Source: a bacterium (GTDB lineage: Bacteria; UBP6; UBA1177). Taken from it: 64,000 bases of DNA. The stretch lies in assembly GCA_016290135.1 (NCBI GenBank), contig JAEESW010000003.1, positions 82,058 to 146,057 of the forward strand. Direction: 5' to 3'. A program made the position numbers and the translations under genes. The notes below the pieces were generated by a model. It was not told where the DNA came from and made no database searches. It was given only the letters and a program-made list of their open reading frames with translations. Positions 42,668-50,637 of the stretch are shown piece after piece (position 1 is the stretch's first letter; every line of letters begins with the position of its first letter).

Positions 42668-42724
42668 GCGCCGTGGATCTTGCCGGGATCCCGTGATATC
42701 GTTATCTCGTGATAACGGCGGCGC
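42668..42724. repeat. Intergenic element C: five 8-bp CG units between GC inverted repeats
   Basis: Flanks GCGCCG (42668-42673) and CGGCGC (42719-42724). The core from 42678 has five 8-bp units ending in CG, such as TCTTGCCG, TGATATCG and TTATCTCG, in the same order as element B. It lies in the divergent gap between the ASST-like gene and moxR, where the moxR leader would start. Confidence 0.85.
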
Positions 42725-42761
42725 AGAACGAGGTAACGGCGGCAGGAAAATGGAGGAAAAT

Positions 42762-43703
42762 ATGGAAATAAAGGAACTTCAGCAGATTTTAAACGATGTC
42801 AAGAACAATGTCGCAAAGCTTGTGAAAGGGCACGACAATGTCCTGACGAAGACTGTCTGCGCCTTTTTCTCAGGCGGTCATCTGCTGCTTGAAGATGTCC
42901 CCGGGACGGGAAAGACGACGCTCGCCAAGGCGCTTGCCAAGTCGCTCGGAATGAAGTTCAGCCGCATCCAGTTCACTCCCGATCTGATGCCTTCCGACAT
43001 TACCGGAGTTTCGATTTTCAATCCGAAAACTTCCGCGTTTGAATTTAAAAAAGGTCCTGTTTTTGCCAACATGATTTTGGCCGACGAGATCAACCGCGCC
43101 TCTCCGAGAACGCAGTCGGCTCTTCTCGAGGCGATGGGAGAAGGGCAGGTGAGCACCGATGCGGGGCAGTTCATTCTTGACAAGCCTTTTTTTGTCATCG
43201 CGACCCAGAATAATATCGAGTCGAAAGGAACTTACGCCCTTCCAGAATCGCAGATGGACCGTTTCGCGATGAAACTTTCGCTCGGATATGTTTCTTCCGA
43301 AGCCGAAATGGAGATCTTAAACGGGCGCGGTTTCGTGACGGCGCTCGAAGAACTTAAGCCTGCGGTCTCTTTTGAAAAGGCGTGCGAAGCGATCCGCGCG
43401 GTCGAAGAGATCAATGTAAGTGACGAACTTAAATATTTCATAGTCAAGCTTGTCGATTCAACGAGAAACGCGCCTAACGTGAAGCTCGGGGCAAGCCCGA
43501 GGGCTGCGCTTTCACTGATGAAGGCTTCCCAGGCGGCGGCTGCGTTCGACGGACGCGATTTCGTGATCCCCGACGACATTCTTTCAAACGCTGTTCCGAC
43601 CCTTGCGCACAGGCTGATACTTGACAACTCCGCGTTTGTTTCTGGCACTTCAAAAGAAAAGATCGTTGCGTCTGTTCTGGAAAATATAAAAGTTCCGGTG
43701 TGA
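42762..43703 (+). CDS. MoxR-family AAA+ ATPase
   Basis: A 313-residue AAA+ chaperone-like ATPase of the MoxR family. Walker A EDVPGTGKTTLAKALAK is near residue 40, Walker B ILADEINRASPRTQSALLEAM near 105, sensor 1 IATQNN near 145, the arginine finger region ESQMDRFAMKL, and sensor 2 GASPRAALSLMKAS in the lid. MoxR proteins usually act with VWA and DUF58 proteins to fold or activate periplasmic enzymes. Here no DUF58 gene follows; the convergent neighbour is a VWA-like lipoprotein. ATG 42762 is five bases after GGAGG; upstream in-frame codons lie in element C. Confidence 0.92.
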   Translation: MEIKELQQILNDVKNNVAKLVKGHDNVLTKTVCAFFSGGHLLLEDVPGTGKTTLAKALAKSLGMKFSRIQFTPDLMPSDITGVSIFNPKTSAFEFKKGPVFANMILADEINRASPRTQSALLEAMGEGQVSTDAGQFILDKPFFVIATQNNIESKGTYALPESQMDRFAMKLSLGYVSSEAEMEILNGRGFVTALEELKPAVSFEKACEAIRAVEEINVSDELKYFIVKLVDSTRNAPNVKLGASPRAALSLMKASQAAAAFDGRDFVIPDDILSNAVPTLAHRLILDNSAFVSGTSKEKIVASVLENIKVPV

Positions 43704-43705
43704 TT

Positions 43706-45241
43706 TCAAATAGAGTCGCAGCCTTCTTCCTTGCCGGGCACGACGACTTTGATGCTGCGGCTGTCAAGGACGAGTCCTTCTCCTGTGGCCTTTGCCGTTA
43801 TGATGAAATTATGGGGCTCACAGGTCGTGTTTTCATAAAAATTGTTCTCGAAAGTTATATCGAAAGACGCCGTATCTCCCGCTTTGACGGTTTGTGCCGC
43901 AACCGGATAGAACGATTTTACAAAACTTGTTGTGTCGGCGACACTGTATTCGTTATCAACATGCTTGAATTCCGCTTTGACACCGAGTTTGATGTTGTCG
44001 GTCAGAGTATTTACTGCTTCGGCTATCTGTGTTGCCCAGTTGTCAGATGTTGCCGAAAGGTTGAAATTTTCGTCTGACAAGGTCAGAGAGTTTGTATTCT
44101 CCGAGATATAGCCTAGATCTTTCGGCAGATTTGATGTAGAAAGGGTCGTCAGAGAAAAACCGATGAATTTTGCGTTTATTCCATTCATTTTTTCAGCGGC
44201 TTTAGGTTTGGTTTTCTTTTCTCCTTGTTTCCATTCGCCGAAATTTTCATAGCTGAGATCGTTGAACGCGCTGTTTGTCGCCATAATGAAAAGAGGCATC
44301 GAGCCTTCTCTGAAGCACGCGCCGCCGATAGTTCCTTCCTGTCCGCTGCAGTCTGCTGCAGGAACATTTATTGATATATAGCTCGTTTCTCCTATGCTGT
44401 TTTTATATGCGACTTGTTCATAGTCGGCTTCTCCTGTTGCCGCTTCCCAAAGCGCATGAGTGTGGTATCTTTTCAAACCTGTCGTCTTAGCCGCTATGGC
44501 ATCGATCTTGTTTTTGAGCAGATTCGGGTCTGTTGTGATCGGCTGAGCCAGATTGTAGACATTTTCTCCGAACAGTCCGAAATTGACGAGACCGAACGCA
44601 GAATCAGGGATCTTTGCGCGGATCCCGCTGATGACAGCATTTTTGTTCGCCTTTAAATTGTCATGTGCCGTTGACATCGAAGTGTGTCCGACATCGACAA
44701 GCAGCAGGACGTCGATCTTTTTGATCTTTGTGTCGAAAGATATCGTTGCGTCAACAGGGGAGCTGTTGTAGGGAAGGACGACTTCCAGTTCCTCTTCTTC
44801 GCCGGTATCGCTTCCGGAATCTGCGTCGTCATCGTTTGACCCGGTGTCGGTGTCGTCGTCTCCGGTATCGCTGTCGGCATCGTCGTCAGTTTGTGAATCA
44901 CCGGAATCATCGGTTGAATCGGCGTCATCCGGTGTGGTGTCTGTGTCGTTGTCCGGCATTGTTTCAGTATCATCATCAGAGTTCGTTTCATTATCGGTCG
45001 TAGTGTTGTCGGGATCTCCGTTTGTCCCGCTGTCATCGCCTGTATCCGCCTCTGTGTCGGAATTTTCGGAATCGTTCTGCTCTCCGTTTTCTGAGTGTCC
45101 GGCATCGGGCAGATCGTTGTCGTCATCCTGCGTTCCGTAAACGCCGTCATCATCGTTCGGGAGAAAATCGTCAGGATCGTCCCCGCCGCAGCTCAAAAGA
45201 AACAAAAGTGCGAAAACAGGAACGAAAAATCTTAATTTCAT
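43706..45241 (-). CDS. Lipoprotein with VWA-like domain and long acidic tether
   Basis: A 511-residue lipoprotein. Signal peptide MKLRFFVPVFALLFLLSC (Cys18), then about 140 residues made mostly of Asp, Thr, Ser, Gly and Asn, the longest acidic tether in the window. Residues about 175-420 resemble a von Willebrand A domain: the first strand KIDVLLLVDVGHTSMS carries D-x-G-x-x-S in place of the MIDAS D-x-S-x-S, and AFGLVNFG and KFIGFSLTT follow. A C-terminal beta domain of about 100 residues resembles integrin-like stalks (GDTASFDITFENNFYENTTC). The MIDAS appears degenerate. It follows nadC by 13 bp. Confidence 0.78.
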   Translation of the reverse strand: MKLRFFVPVFALLFLLSCGGDDPDDFLPNDDDGVYGTQDDDNDLPDAGHSENGEQNDSENSDTEADTGDDSGTNGDPDNTTTDNETNSDDDTETMPDNDTDTTPDDADSTDDSGDSQTDDDADSDTGDDDTDTGSNDDDADSGSDTGEEEELEVVLPYNSSPVDATISFDTKIKKIDVLLLVDVGHTSMSTAHDNLKANKNAVISGIRAKIPDSAFGLVNFGLFGENVYNLAQPITTDPNLLKNKIDAIAAKTTGLKRYHTHALWEAATGEADYEQVAYKNSIGETSYISINVPAADCSGQEGTIGGACFREGSMPLFIMATNSAFNDLSYENFGEWKQGEKKTKPKAAEKMNGINAKFIGFSLTTLSTSNLPKDLGYISENTNSLTLSDENFNLSATSDNWATQIAEAVNTLTDNIKLGVKAEFKHVDNEYSVADTTSFVKSFYPVAAQTVKAGDTASFDITFENNFYENTTCEPHNFIITAKATGEGLVLDSRSIKVVVPGKEEGCDSI

Positions 45242-45254
45242 TACATATCTCCAA

Positions 45255-46100
45255 TCACATTATTTCAAGTGTAAGGTTTATGTCTTTCGCAACAGCGGAA
45301 TGCGTCAGTGCGCCTACCGAAATGAAGTCTGCTCCGAGTTTTGAAAGCTCGTTTATTCTTTCAAGGGTGACTCCGCCTGAAATTTCGATCTTTGCACGGT
45401 CGCCGATCGTTTCGATCGCTTCAGCCATCATGTCGTAGTCCATGTTGTCGAGCATGATGACGTCGGCTCTTGCCGCAAGAGCTTCCTTTACTTCGTCGAG
45501 ATTCGTCGTTTCGACTTCGATTTTGAGAAGGTGATGGATCCTGCTTCTGACGTTTTCGACTGCCTGAGTGATAGAGCCTGCAAGGACTATGTGGTTGTCC
45601 TTTATCATGACTCCGTCGTCAAGCCCGAAGCGGTGGTTGCTGCCGCCGCCGGTCCTGACCGCGTATTTTTCCAAAGTTCTGAGTCCCGGCGTGGTCTTGC
45701 GCGTGTCGGCTATCTTCGTCTCGGAATATTTGTCGATCTGTTTGACATATTCGGCGGTGAGAGATGCGATGCCGCTCAGCCTCTGCAGGAGATTGAGTGC
45801 TGTGCGTTCCCCTTTCAGGATCGAAGCTGCGTTTCCCGAAATGTTCATTATCTTTTCGCCCGCGCAGAGTTTTTCGCCGTCTTCGGCAAGAAACTCGATT
45901 TCAAGGTCTTCGTCGATGAATTTGAACACGTATGCCGCAAGGTCTGCTCCGCAGAGCACGAGGTCGCTTTTTGCCTTGATGAAAGCGCGTCCGTTTCTCA
46001 TTTCATTCGTGACGAAGTTCGTCGTAACGTCGCCGCGTCCAAGATCCTCGCTGATTATGCGGGAGACGAATTCTTCAGTTGCATAGTCGGGACATCTCAT
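45255..46100 (-). CDS. nadC: Quinolinate phosphoribosyltransferase (nicotinate-nucleotide pyrophosphorylase)
   Basis: A 281-residue NadC, which converts quinolinate and PRPP to nicotinate mononucleotide in NAD synthesis. Marks: SEDLGRGDVTTNFV, GERTALNLLQRLSGIA, DTRKTTPGLRTLEKYAVRTGGGSNHRFGLDDGVMIKDNH (written here as the TRKTTPG, GGGSNHR and MIKDNH blocks), ADVIMLDNM and ISGGVTLERI. Length is normal. It sits in the minus-strand run rsmB-rpe-nadC-VWA lipoprotein with gaps of 9 and 13 bp. nadA and nadB are not in the window. Confidence 0.96.
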   Translation of the reverse strand: MRCPDYATEEFVSRIISEDLGRGDVTTNFVTNEMRNGRAFIKAKSDLVLCGADLAAYVFKFIDEDLEIEFLAEDGEKLCAGEKIMNISGNAASILKGERTALNLLQRLSGIASLTAEYVKQIDKYSETKIADTRKTTPGLRTLEKYAVRTGGGSNHRFGLDDGVMIKDNHIVLAGSITQAVENVRSRIHHLLKIEVETTNLDEVKEALAARADVIMLDNMDYDMMAEAIETIGDRAKIEISGGVTLERINELSKLGADFISVGALTHSAVAKDINLTLEIM

Positions 46101-46109
46101 TTTTCTCTC

Positions 46110-46769
46110 CTATTTAGAAATATTTTTTGCGTTTCTTACAAGTTCAGCTCTTTCCGATGCGGGTTCGCCGAAGAAATACGAACCCATGACAGCGATATCG
46201 GCACCTGCTTTGATGACTTCAGGCAGGGTTTTCGCGTTCACGCCGCCGTCGACCGAAATTTCGTAGTTGAAGCCGTATTTTTCGCGTATCTCGGCAACTT
46301 TTCTGATTTTTTCGGAAGCACTTTTTATGTATTCCTGGCCGCCGAAACCGGGATTTACGCTCATCACGAGGAAAAGGTCGCACAAGTCTCCGACATAGGG
46401 GAGGAAATCAACTGCTGTGTGCGGATTTACCGAAATTCCGGCTTTAAGACCGAGCTTTTTTATGAACTGCAAAGTGCGGTGAAGATGCTGCTCCGTCTCG
46501 GCATGGACCGTTATCATTTCACAGCCCGCATCGGCAAACTGAGGGATGAACTGTGTCGGGTTAGATATCATGAGATGCGCATCAAAAGGAAGTTTCACGA
46601 GAGGTCTTATCTGTTTCACGATCATCGGACCGAAAGTGATGTTCGGAACGAAATGACCGTCCATGATGTCGAGATGAACCAAGTCTGCGCCGCTTGTTTC
46701 TATCGATCTGATTTCTTCCTCAAGTTTTAAAAAGTCGGCCGAAAGGATCGAAGGAGCGATCTTTATCAT
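46110..46769 (-). CDS. rpe: Ribulose-phosphate 3-epimerase
   Basis: A 219-residue TIM-barrel epimerase that interconverts ribulose 5-phosphate and xylulose 5-phosphate. Diagnostic blocks: IAPSILSADFLKLEEE, LVHLDIMDGHFVPNITFGP, PFDAHLMI, VNPGFGGQEYI, EISVDGGVNAKTLPE and AGADIAVMGSYFF; the metal ligands and catalytic Asp residues are within them. Length is normal. Its start overlaps the rsmB stop by 4 bp (ATGA), so the two are coupled. Confidence 0.97.
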   Translation of the reverse strand: MIKIAPSILSADFLKLEEEIRSIETSGADLVHLDIMDGHFVPNITFGPMIVKQIRPLVKLPFDAHLMISNPTQFIPQFADAGCEMITVHAETEQHLHRTLQFIKKLGLKAGISVNPHTAVDFLPYVGDLCDLFLVMSVNPGFGGQEYIKSASEKIRKVAEIREKYGFNYEISVDGGVNAKTLPEVIKAGADIAVMGSYFFGEPASERAELVRNAKNISK

Positions 46770-48079
46770 TTTATTTTCCTCATTCTGCAGATGAAAAATA
46801 TGTCTCTGTTATCGTCGGGTTCTTTGACTGTAAAATACGATTTCTCCACGGTAAATTCAGGGTGATGTGCGGAGAAACGCTTGATCTGCTCCAATGTTTC
46901 CTCTTTTGTGAAGGTGCAGACGGAGAAGACTAAAATACCGTTTTTTTTCAGATATTTTGCCGCCTGTTCCATGATCTTTCCCGAGATCGAAGCCATTTTC
47001 GCCGGGTCGTTGTCATTTTTTATCCACTTTATTTCGGGATGTCTTCTCACTGTTCCGAGTGCGCTGCAAGGTGCGTCAAGGAGGACTCTGTCGAAAGCTT
47101 CGTGCCATTCCGGGTTGTCTTTTGTTGCGTCGTGAAGCTTCATTCCGATATTTTTCTTTCCATGCTGGATGACGACGTCGGCAAGCATATTGAGGCGGTT
47201 TCCGTTGACATCCACTGCCGTGACGAAGCCTTCAACTCCGGCCAAATACGAAGCAAAAAGGGTCTTTCCGCCGGGAGCCGCGCACATATCGAGGATTTTG
47301 TCGCCGGGTCTTATATCCATTTCGAGGACTGAAAGCTGTGAGGATTCATCCTGAATGAAAATGTCGTCGAAGCCTTTCAGCATCGAGAAGTTGACAGCTT
47401 TGTTCGTGCAGATCCCGTACGGGCTGAGCTTTGCAGCTTCGGCTGAAGCCCCTTTCGAAACGAGCTTTTCGATTATCTGCTGCCTGGTCTCTTCGCTTCC
47501 TTCGATCCTGAGCGTGATCCCGAGCGGTTTGTTCACTATTTTGAGATAGTCCTCGATATCCTGTCCGACTGTTTCTGCCTGAGCTTTTATCCTGTCGAAG
47601 AGCCACTGCGGTATCGAATAGTAGGTCTGCAGAAACTCGTCGCGCCTGTCTCCGAAATCGGCTTCCATGTTCTCGCGTGTCGGGCCGGTGCGGAGGATCT
47701 CCCGCAGAATGAAGTTGACGAACCCCGCCGTTTTTTCGTTTCCGCAGCGCTTGGCAAGTTCCGCCGCTTCAAAAACGATCGTCGCAGCCTCGCGGTTCGA
47801 CATGAAAAGTATCTGGTAAAGTGAAACTCTGATGAGCGAAAGAAGCTCCTTGTTCATTCGTTTCAGCGGTTTTTTGAAAACTTTGAGGATCCAGTAGTCG
47901 AGATGGCTCAAGTGCCGCACTGTGCCGTAGACAAGCTCAGTTATGAAGCGTCTTTTCGGAAAATCGAAAGCCGAAAGGCTGTTGTTAAGAAGCTCGTTCA
48001 CGAAGAACGACTGGTCGAGAACATCCTGGATCAGCGAACTCGCAACGAGCCTCGGATCTTTTGTTTTTCTGCTGCTCAC
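46766..48079 (-). CDS. rsmB: 16S rRNA (cytosine-967-C5) methyltransferase RsmB
   Basis: A 437-residue RNA m5C methyltransferase. The N-terminal NusB-like domain (residues about 1-140, RRFITELVYGTVRHLSHLDYWI) is followed by the RsmB/Fmu catalytic domain with the SAM site LDMCAAPGGKTLFAS, the LDAPCSALGTVRRHPEI motif (general Cys) and SVCTFTKEE (second Cys). The start is GTG 48079 with AGGAGG just upstream. rpe follows by 4-bp overlap. A TATAAA box lies near 48109-48114 with a poor -35. Confidence 0.95.
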   Translation of the reverse strand: MSSRKTKDPRLVASSLIQDVLDQSFFVNELLNNSLSAFDFPKRRFITELVYGTVRHLSHLDYWILKVFKKPLKRMNKELLSLIRVSLYQILFMSNREAATIVFEAAELAKRCGNEKTAGFVNFILREILRTGPTRENMEADFGDRRDEFLQTYYSIPQWLFDRIKAQAETVGQDIEDYLKIVNKPLGITLRIEGSEETRQQIIEKLVSKGASAEAAKLSPYGICTNKAVNFSMLKGFDDIFIQDESSQLSVLEMDIRPGDKILDMCAAPGGKTLFASYLAGVEGFVTAVDVNGNRLNMLADVVIQHGKKNIGMKLHDATKDNPEWHEAFDRVLLDAPCSALGTVRRHPEIKWIKNDNDPAKMASISGKIMEQAAKYLKKNGILVFSVCTFTKEETLEQIKRFSAHHPEFTVEKSYFTVKEPDDNRDIFFICRMRKIK

Positions 48080-48156
48080 GTCTCCTCCTGAGAAAAATCC
48101 GCCGCTTTATAGCACACTTGAAGGAAATGGGAAAGAAATCGGGATCAAGAATTCGA

Positions 48157-48216
48157 CCGCCGCTTTCGATATTTCGAGATTTCGGTAATTCGATATATCG
48201 ACAAAACTCAGCGGCG
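48157..48216. repeat. Intergenic element D: 8-bp CG units between GC inverted repeats
   Basis: Flanks CCGCCGC (48157-48163) and GCGGCG (48211-48216), with a one-base offset in the extended arms. The core has 8-bp units ending in TCG, for example ATATTTCG, AGATTTCG and ATATATCG. It lies between the B12-controlled lipoprotein gene and rsmB. Confidence 0.8.
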
Positions 48217-48234
48217 TCTGAAAAGAACGAAATT

Positions 48235-49839
48235 TTATTCCTTTTCGTTGATGACAGCTATCGCGTCAAGGTCGAAACCTGCGCTTATTTCTCCTGTCGG
48301 ATACGGGTCGTAGATCGGGTCTCCGATGGTGTCTGACTGCGATCCGTCGCCGATGACGTCGACGATCTTAACGTGCGTGATCGCTTCAAGATCGACAGAA
48401 CCGTCTTCAACTTCAGGTTTCCCTTCAAGGTCTGCAAGGTCGAACATATTGCCTTTGCCCTGTTTGAATTTGCCGGCGAATCCCCAGATCAGGCTTGAAT
48501 CATGCGAACCTGTTCCGCCGATCTTTTCAAGTCCAAGATAGTAGTGGTCAAAAGCGATGAAATGTTCGCCGTCGCTGCTTACTTCAACTGTTCCGATCTC
48601 GAGGAAACCGTCGTTGAAACTGTTCTCAAAGACTGCGAAATCCGGACCTTCGCCGTCAGTGATCGGTTTTGCGAAAGTAAGAACTATGCTGCCGCCGTCG
48701 CCTAAAACTACAACGTCGTAGGAATCGCCTTTAGCTTTTCCGAGAGCTTTTTCGGGAGTCTGCCACTCTTCAGAAACACCTTCGCCGACGATATAATTTT
48801 CGTAACCGGTTGCCCATGCAACGATTTTTGCATCGTCCTTGTCGACAGGTTCTTCAACGACTTCGATAAGTTCGCTCCAAGGATTGTGGTTGCAGCCTTC
48901 GCCTTCAAGATCGTCTCTGTCGGCTGTCGTTACGGCAAGAGCTGCCTCTTCAGTTTCTGCGTTGAAAGCGATCTGGCAGTAGTAGATTTTTCCATCTTTT
49001 ACGACATAGTCGAATCTGCTCCATTTATCAGGGTTCCATGGGTGTGTCGCATCGTTGTGAGCGATTATAAAATTGTCAACACTGTCGTACTGCGTTATGT
49101 GGAAAAGCGAATCTCCCCAAGCCGAAGGCTGGAACCATGCGGTGTTGGAGATGATGTGGTCTCCGCCCCAGTTGTCTTTGTATTTTCCGATGATTTCAAC
49201 TATATCTTTATGCAGCTTTGTCCACGGAGAATCATAATCACCGCATCCTTTAGTCGTCGGATCGGTCTTGTCTGCAGCCGGAGTTGCAAGAGCCGCTTCT
49301 TCCGTTTCAGCATTGTAAGCGGTCTGACAGTAGTAGACAGCGCCGTTCTTTACGGTGTAGTCGAACCTGCTCCATTTGTCAGGATCCCATGATTTTTCGG
49401 AATCGTTATGCGCGATGATGAAATCCTGTTCGTTGTCGTATTGTGAAATGTGGTAGACCGATGTGCCGTAGGAAGATCTCGATGTCCACTCAGTTTCGGT
49501 AATGATGTGGGAAGTGTCAAAATCGTCCATGTATCTTCCGATGATTTCAACAGGTTCTTCAGTCGGCTCTGTCGGTTCAGTGGGTTCAGTCGGTTCAGTC
49601 GGTTCGGTGGGCTCGGTAGGCTCGGTAGGTTCAGTGGGTTCAGTCGGTTCGGTCGGTTCGGTCGGCTCGGTCGGCTCTGTCGGTTCAGTCGGCTCGGTGG
49701 GTTCAGTCGGCTCATCGACTACATCTTCGTCTGTCACTTCAGAATCCGGCAGTTTTTCACCCGTTTTTTTGTCGCTTCCGCACGATACAGCAAAGATCAA
49801 TACAGTGATGATAAACAGGAAAGATAAGGTTTTTTTCAT
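48235..49839 (-). CDS. Riboswitch-linked lipoprotein with Glu-Pro-Thr tether (putative corrinoid-binding)
   Basis: A 534-residue lipoprotein (lipobox AVSC, Cys20). A tether of about 16 Glu-Pro-Thr units (residues about 40-95) leads into two similar domains of about 100 residues (IIGRYMDDFDTSHII and IIGKYKDNWGGDHII starts; both with HNDxxxxWxPDKWSRFDY and YYCQTAYNAETEEAALA). The last 190 residues form another domain with GDGGSIVLTFAKPI, GPDFAVFENSF and VEVSSDGEHF, a pattern I know from surface proteins, some near B12 genes. A cobalamin riboswitch lies directly upstream, so binding or uptake of B12 is inferred. ATG 49839 has GGAGGAG. Confidence 0.82.
   Translation of the reverse strand: MKKTLSFLFIITVLIFAVSCGSDKKTGEKLPDSEVTDEDVVDEPTEPTEPTEPTEPTEPTEPTEPTEPTEPTEPTEPTEPTEPTEPTEPTEPTEEPVEIIGRYMDDFDTSHIITETEWTSRSSYGTSVYHISQYDNEQDFIIAHNDSEKSWDPDKWSRFDYTVKNGAVYYCQTAYNAETEEAALATPAADKTDPTTKGCGDYDSPWTKLHKDIVEIIGKYKDNWGGDHIISNTAWFQPSAWGDSLFHITQYDSVDNFIIAHNDATHPWNPDKWSRFDYVVKDGKIYYCQIAFNAETEEAALAVTTADRDDLEGEGCNHNPWSELIEVVEEPVDKDDAKIVAWATGYENYIVGEGVSEEWQTPEKALGKAKGDSYDVVVLGDGGSIVLTFAKPITDGEGPDFAVFENSFNDGFLEIGTVEVSSDGEHFIAFDHYYLGLEKIGGTGSHDSSLIWGFAGKFKQGKGNMFDLADLEGKPEVEDGSVDLEAITHVKIVDVIGDGSQSDTIGDPIYDPYPTGEISAGFDLDAIAVINEKE
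49553..49712. repeat. 9-bp coding repeat (Glu-Pro-Thr tether)
   Basis: About 16-17 copies of a 9-bp unit (plus-strand variants of AGTCGGTTC) encode the Glu-Pro-Thr tether. Units are similar enough for slippage, and the 9-bp length preserves the frame. Confidence 0.85.
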
Positions 49840-49904
49840 TTTCTCCTCCATAAATCGGAAAGTGAATAAATACGGAAAAATTGTGCAAACCTTTTGAATC
49901 GCAA
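49836..49904 (-). CDS. Possible 22-codon leader peptide after the riboswitch
   Basis: A short frame begins with TTG at 49904, six bases after a strong GAGGAGG (49917-49911), and ends with a TGA that overlaps the lipoprotein ATG (ATGA, 49839-49836). The peptide is basic and aromatic (MRFKRFAQFF start, LWRRK end). It would couple lipoprotein translation to a ribosome site next to the riboswitch. It could also be chance; there is no homology evidence. Confidence 0.35.
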   Translation of the reverse strand: MRFKRFAQFFRIYSLSDLWRRK

Positions 49905-49914
49905 TTTTTCCCTC

Positions 49915-50022
49915 CTCGGGGTACTCATTACTGACTTGAGTCTGCGTATCCGGCTTTGCTGAAAGCTACACGGTTGCGGGACAGCATCGGATTCACACCG
50001 ATTTCCGCAGGAAACAAATCGC
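49915..50022 (-). ncRNA. Cobalamin riboswitch
   Basis: Read on the minus strand, the leader contains the conserved core CGGTGTGAATCCG (50000-49988), then GCTGTCCCGCAACCGT (49985-49970), and the B12-box variant AGCCGGATACGC (49955-49944), in the order and spacing of the AdoCbl/B12 riboswitch family. It lies between a near-consensus promoter and the lipoprotein gene at 48235-49839, so B12 should repress that gene. Confidence 0.9.
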
Positions 50023-50028
50023 GGCGGC

Positions 50029-50057
50029 AATATAGGCGCTTGGAAGCGTGTTGTCAA
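50029..50057 (-). promoter_or_regulatory. Promoter driving the cobalamin riboswitch
   Basis: On the minus strand, consensus TTGACA (50057-50052), 17 bp, TATATT (50034-50029), so transcription would start just before the riboswitch. Confidence 0.8.
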
Positions 50058-50106
50058 ATATAAGTTTTGCTTTGTTTAACGGATTGATTTTATTGGATAA
50101 ATATGA

Positions 50107-50628
50107 CTATTTTTCGATTCCGGTCCTTGCTTCTACTCCTTTCGTGTAGTAGTGTTTGATCTCTTTCATTTCAGTGACAAGGTCGGCAAAATCTATGATC
50201 TCCTGCGGCGCGTATCTGCCTGTGATAACGACTTCGACATGCTCCGCGCGGTTTTTGACTGCTTCGATGAGCTCTTCAGCTGAGAAAAGGTGATAGAAAA
50301 GGGCGATGTTTGCCTCGTCCATAATGACGACATCGTGTTTTCCTTCTTTCAGGATCCTCCTCATTTCGGCGAGACCTTCTTTCGCGATCATGATGTCGTG
50401 TTCTGTCGGAGCCTTGACGATGAAGCAGTCCGCGCCGTATTGTTTTATCTCGATATTTTTAATGAATTCCGGAGTCCTGAGTTCACTGTAGGGCATTCCT
50501 TTTACGAACTGCCCGATGAAGACCTTTTTTCCCGCCATCGCCGCTCTCAGAGCGAGTCCGAAAGAAGCCGTCGTTTTCCCTTTGCCGTTGCCGGTATAGA
50601 CCTGAACATAACCTTTGCAGTCTTCCAT
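50107..50628 (-). CDS. cobO: Cob(I)yrinic acid a,c-diamide adenosyltransferase
   Basis: A 173-residue CobO/BtuR/CobA-type enzyme that transfers the adenosyl group from ATP to the cobalt of corrinoids. The P-loop GNGKGKTTASFGLALRAA is near residue 13, followed by VFIGQFVKG, the DVVIMDEANIAL Walker-B block, and VVITGRYAPQEIIDFADLVTEM. Length is normal (about 170-200). GGAGGAG precedes the ATG. It is upstream of the riboswitch-controlled lipoprotein gene, and an independent promoter separates them. Together they suggest salvage of external corrinoids. No cobalamin synthesis genes are present here. Confidence 0.95.
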   Translation of the reverse strand: MEDCKGYVQVYTGNGKGKTTASFGLALRAAMAGKKVFIGQFVKGMPYSELRTPEFIKNIEIKQYGADCFIVKAPTEHDIMIAKEGLAEMRRILKEGKHDVVIMDEANIALFYHLFSAEELIEAVKNRAEHVEVVITGRYAPQEIIDFADLVTEMKEIKHYYTKGVEARTGIEK

Positions 50629-50637
50629 TTTCTCCTC

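Noticed and set aside
49502..49897. Plus-strand frame of Ser-Val-Gly repeats
   Set aside because: It is the antisense reading of the Glu-Pro-Thr tether and has no ribosome site; the same applies to the Ser-Val-Ser frames at 7693-7944 and 44844-45140.
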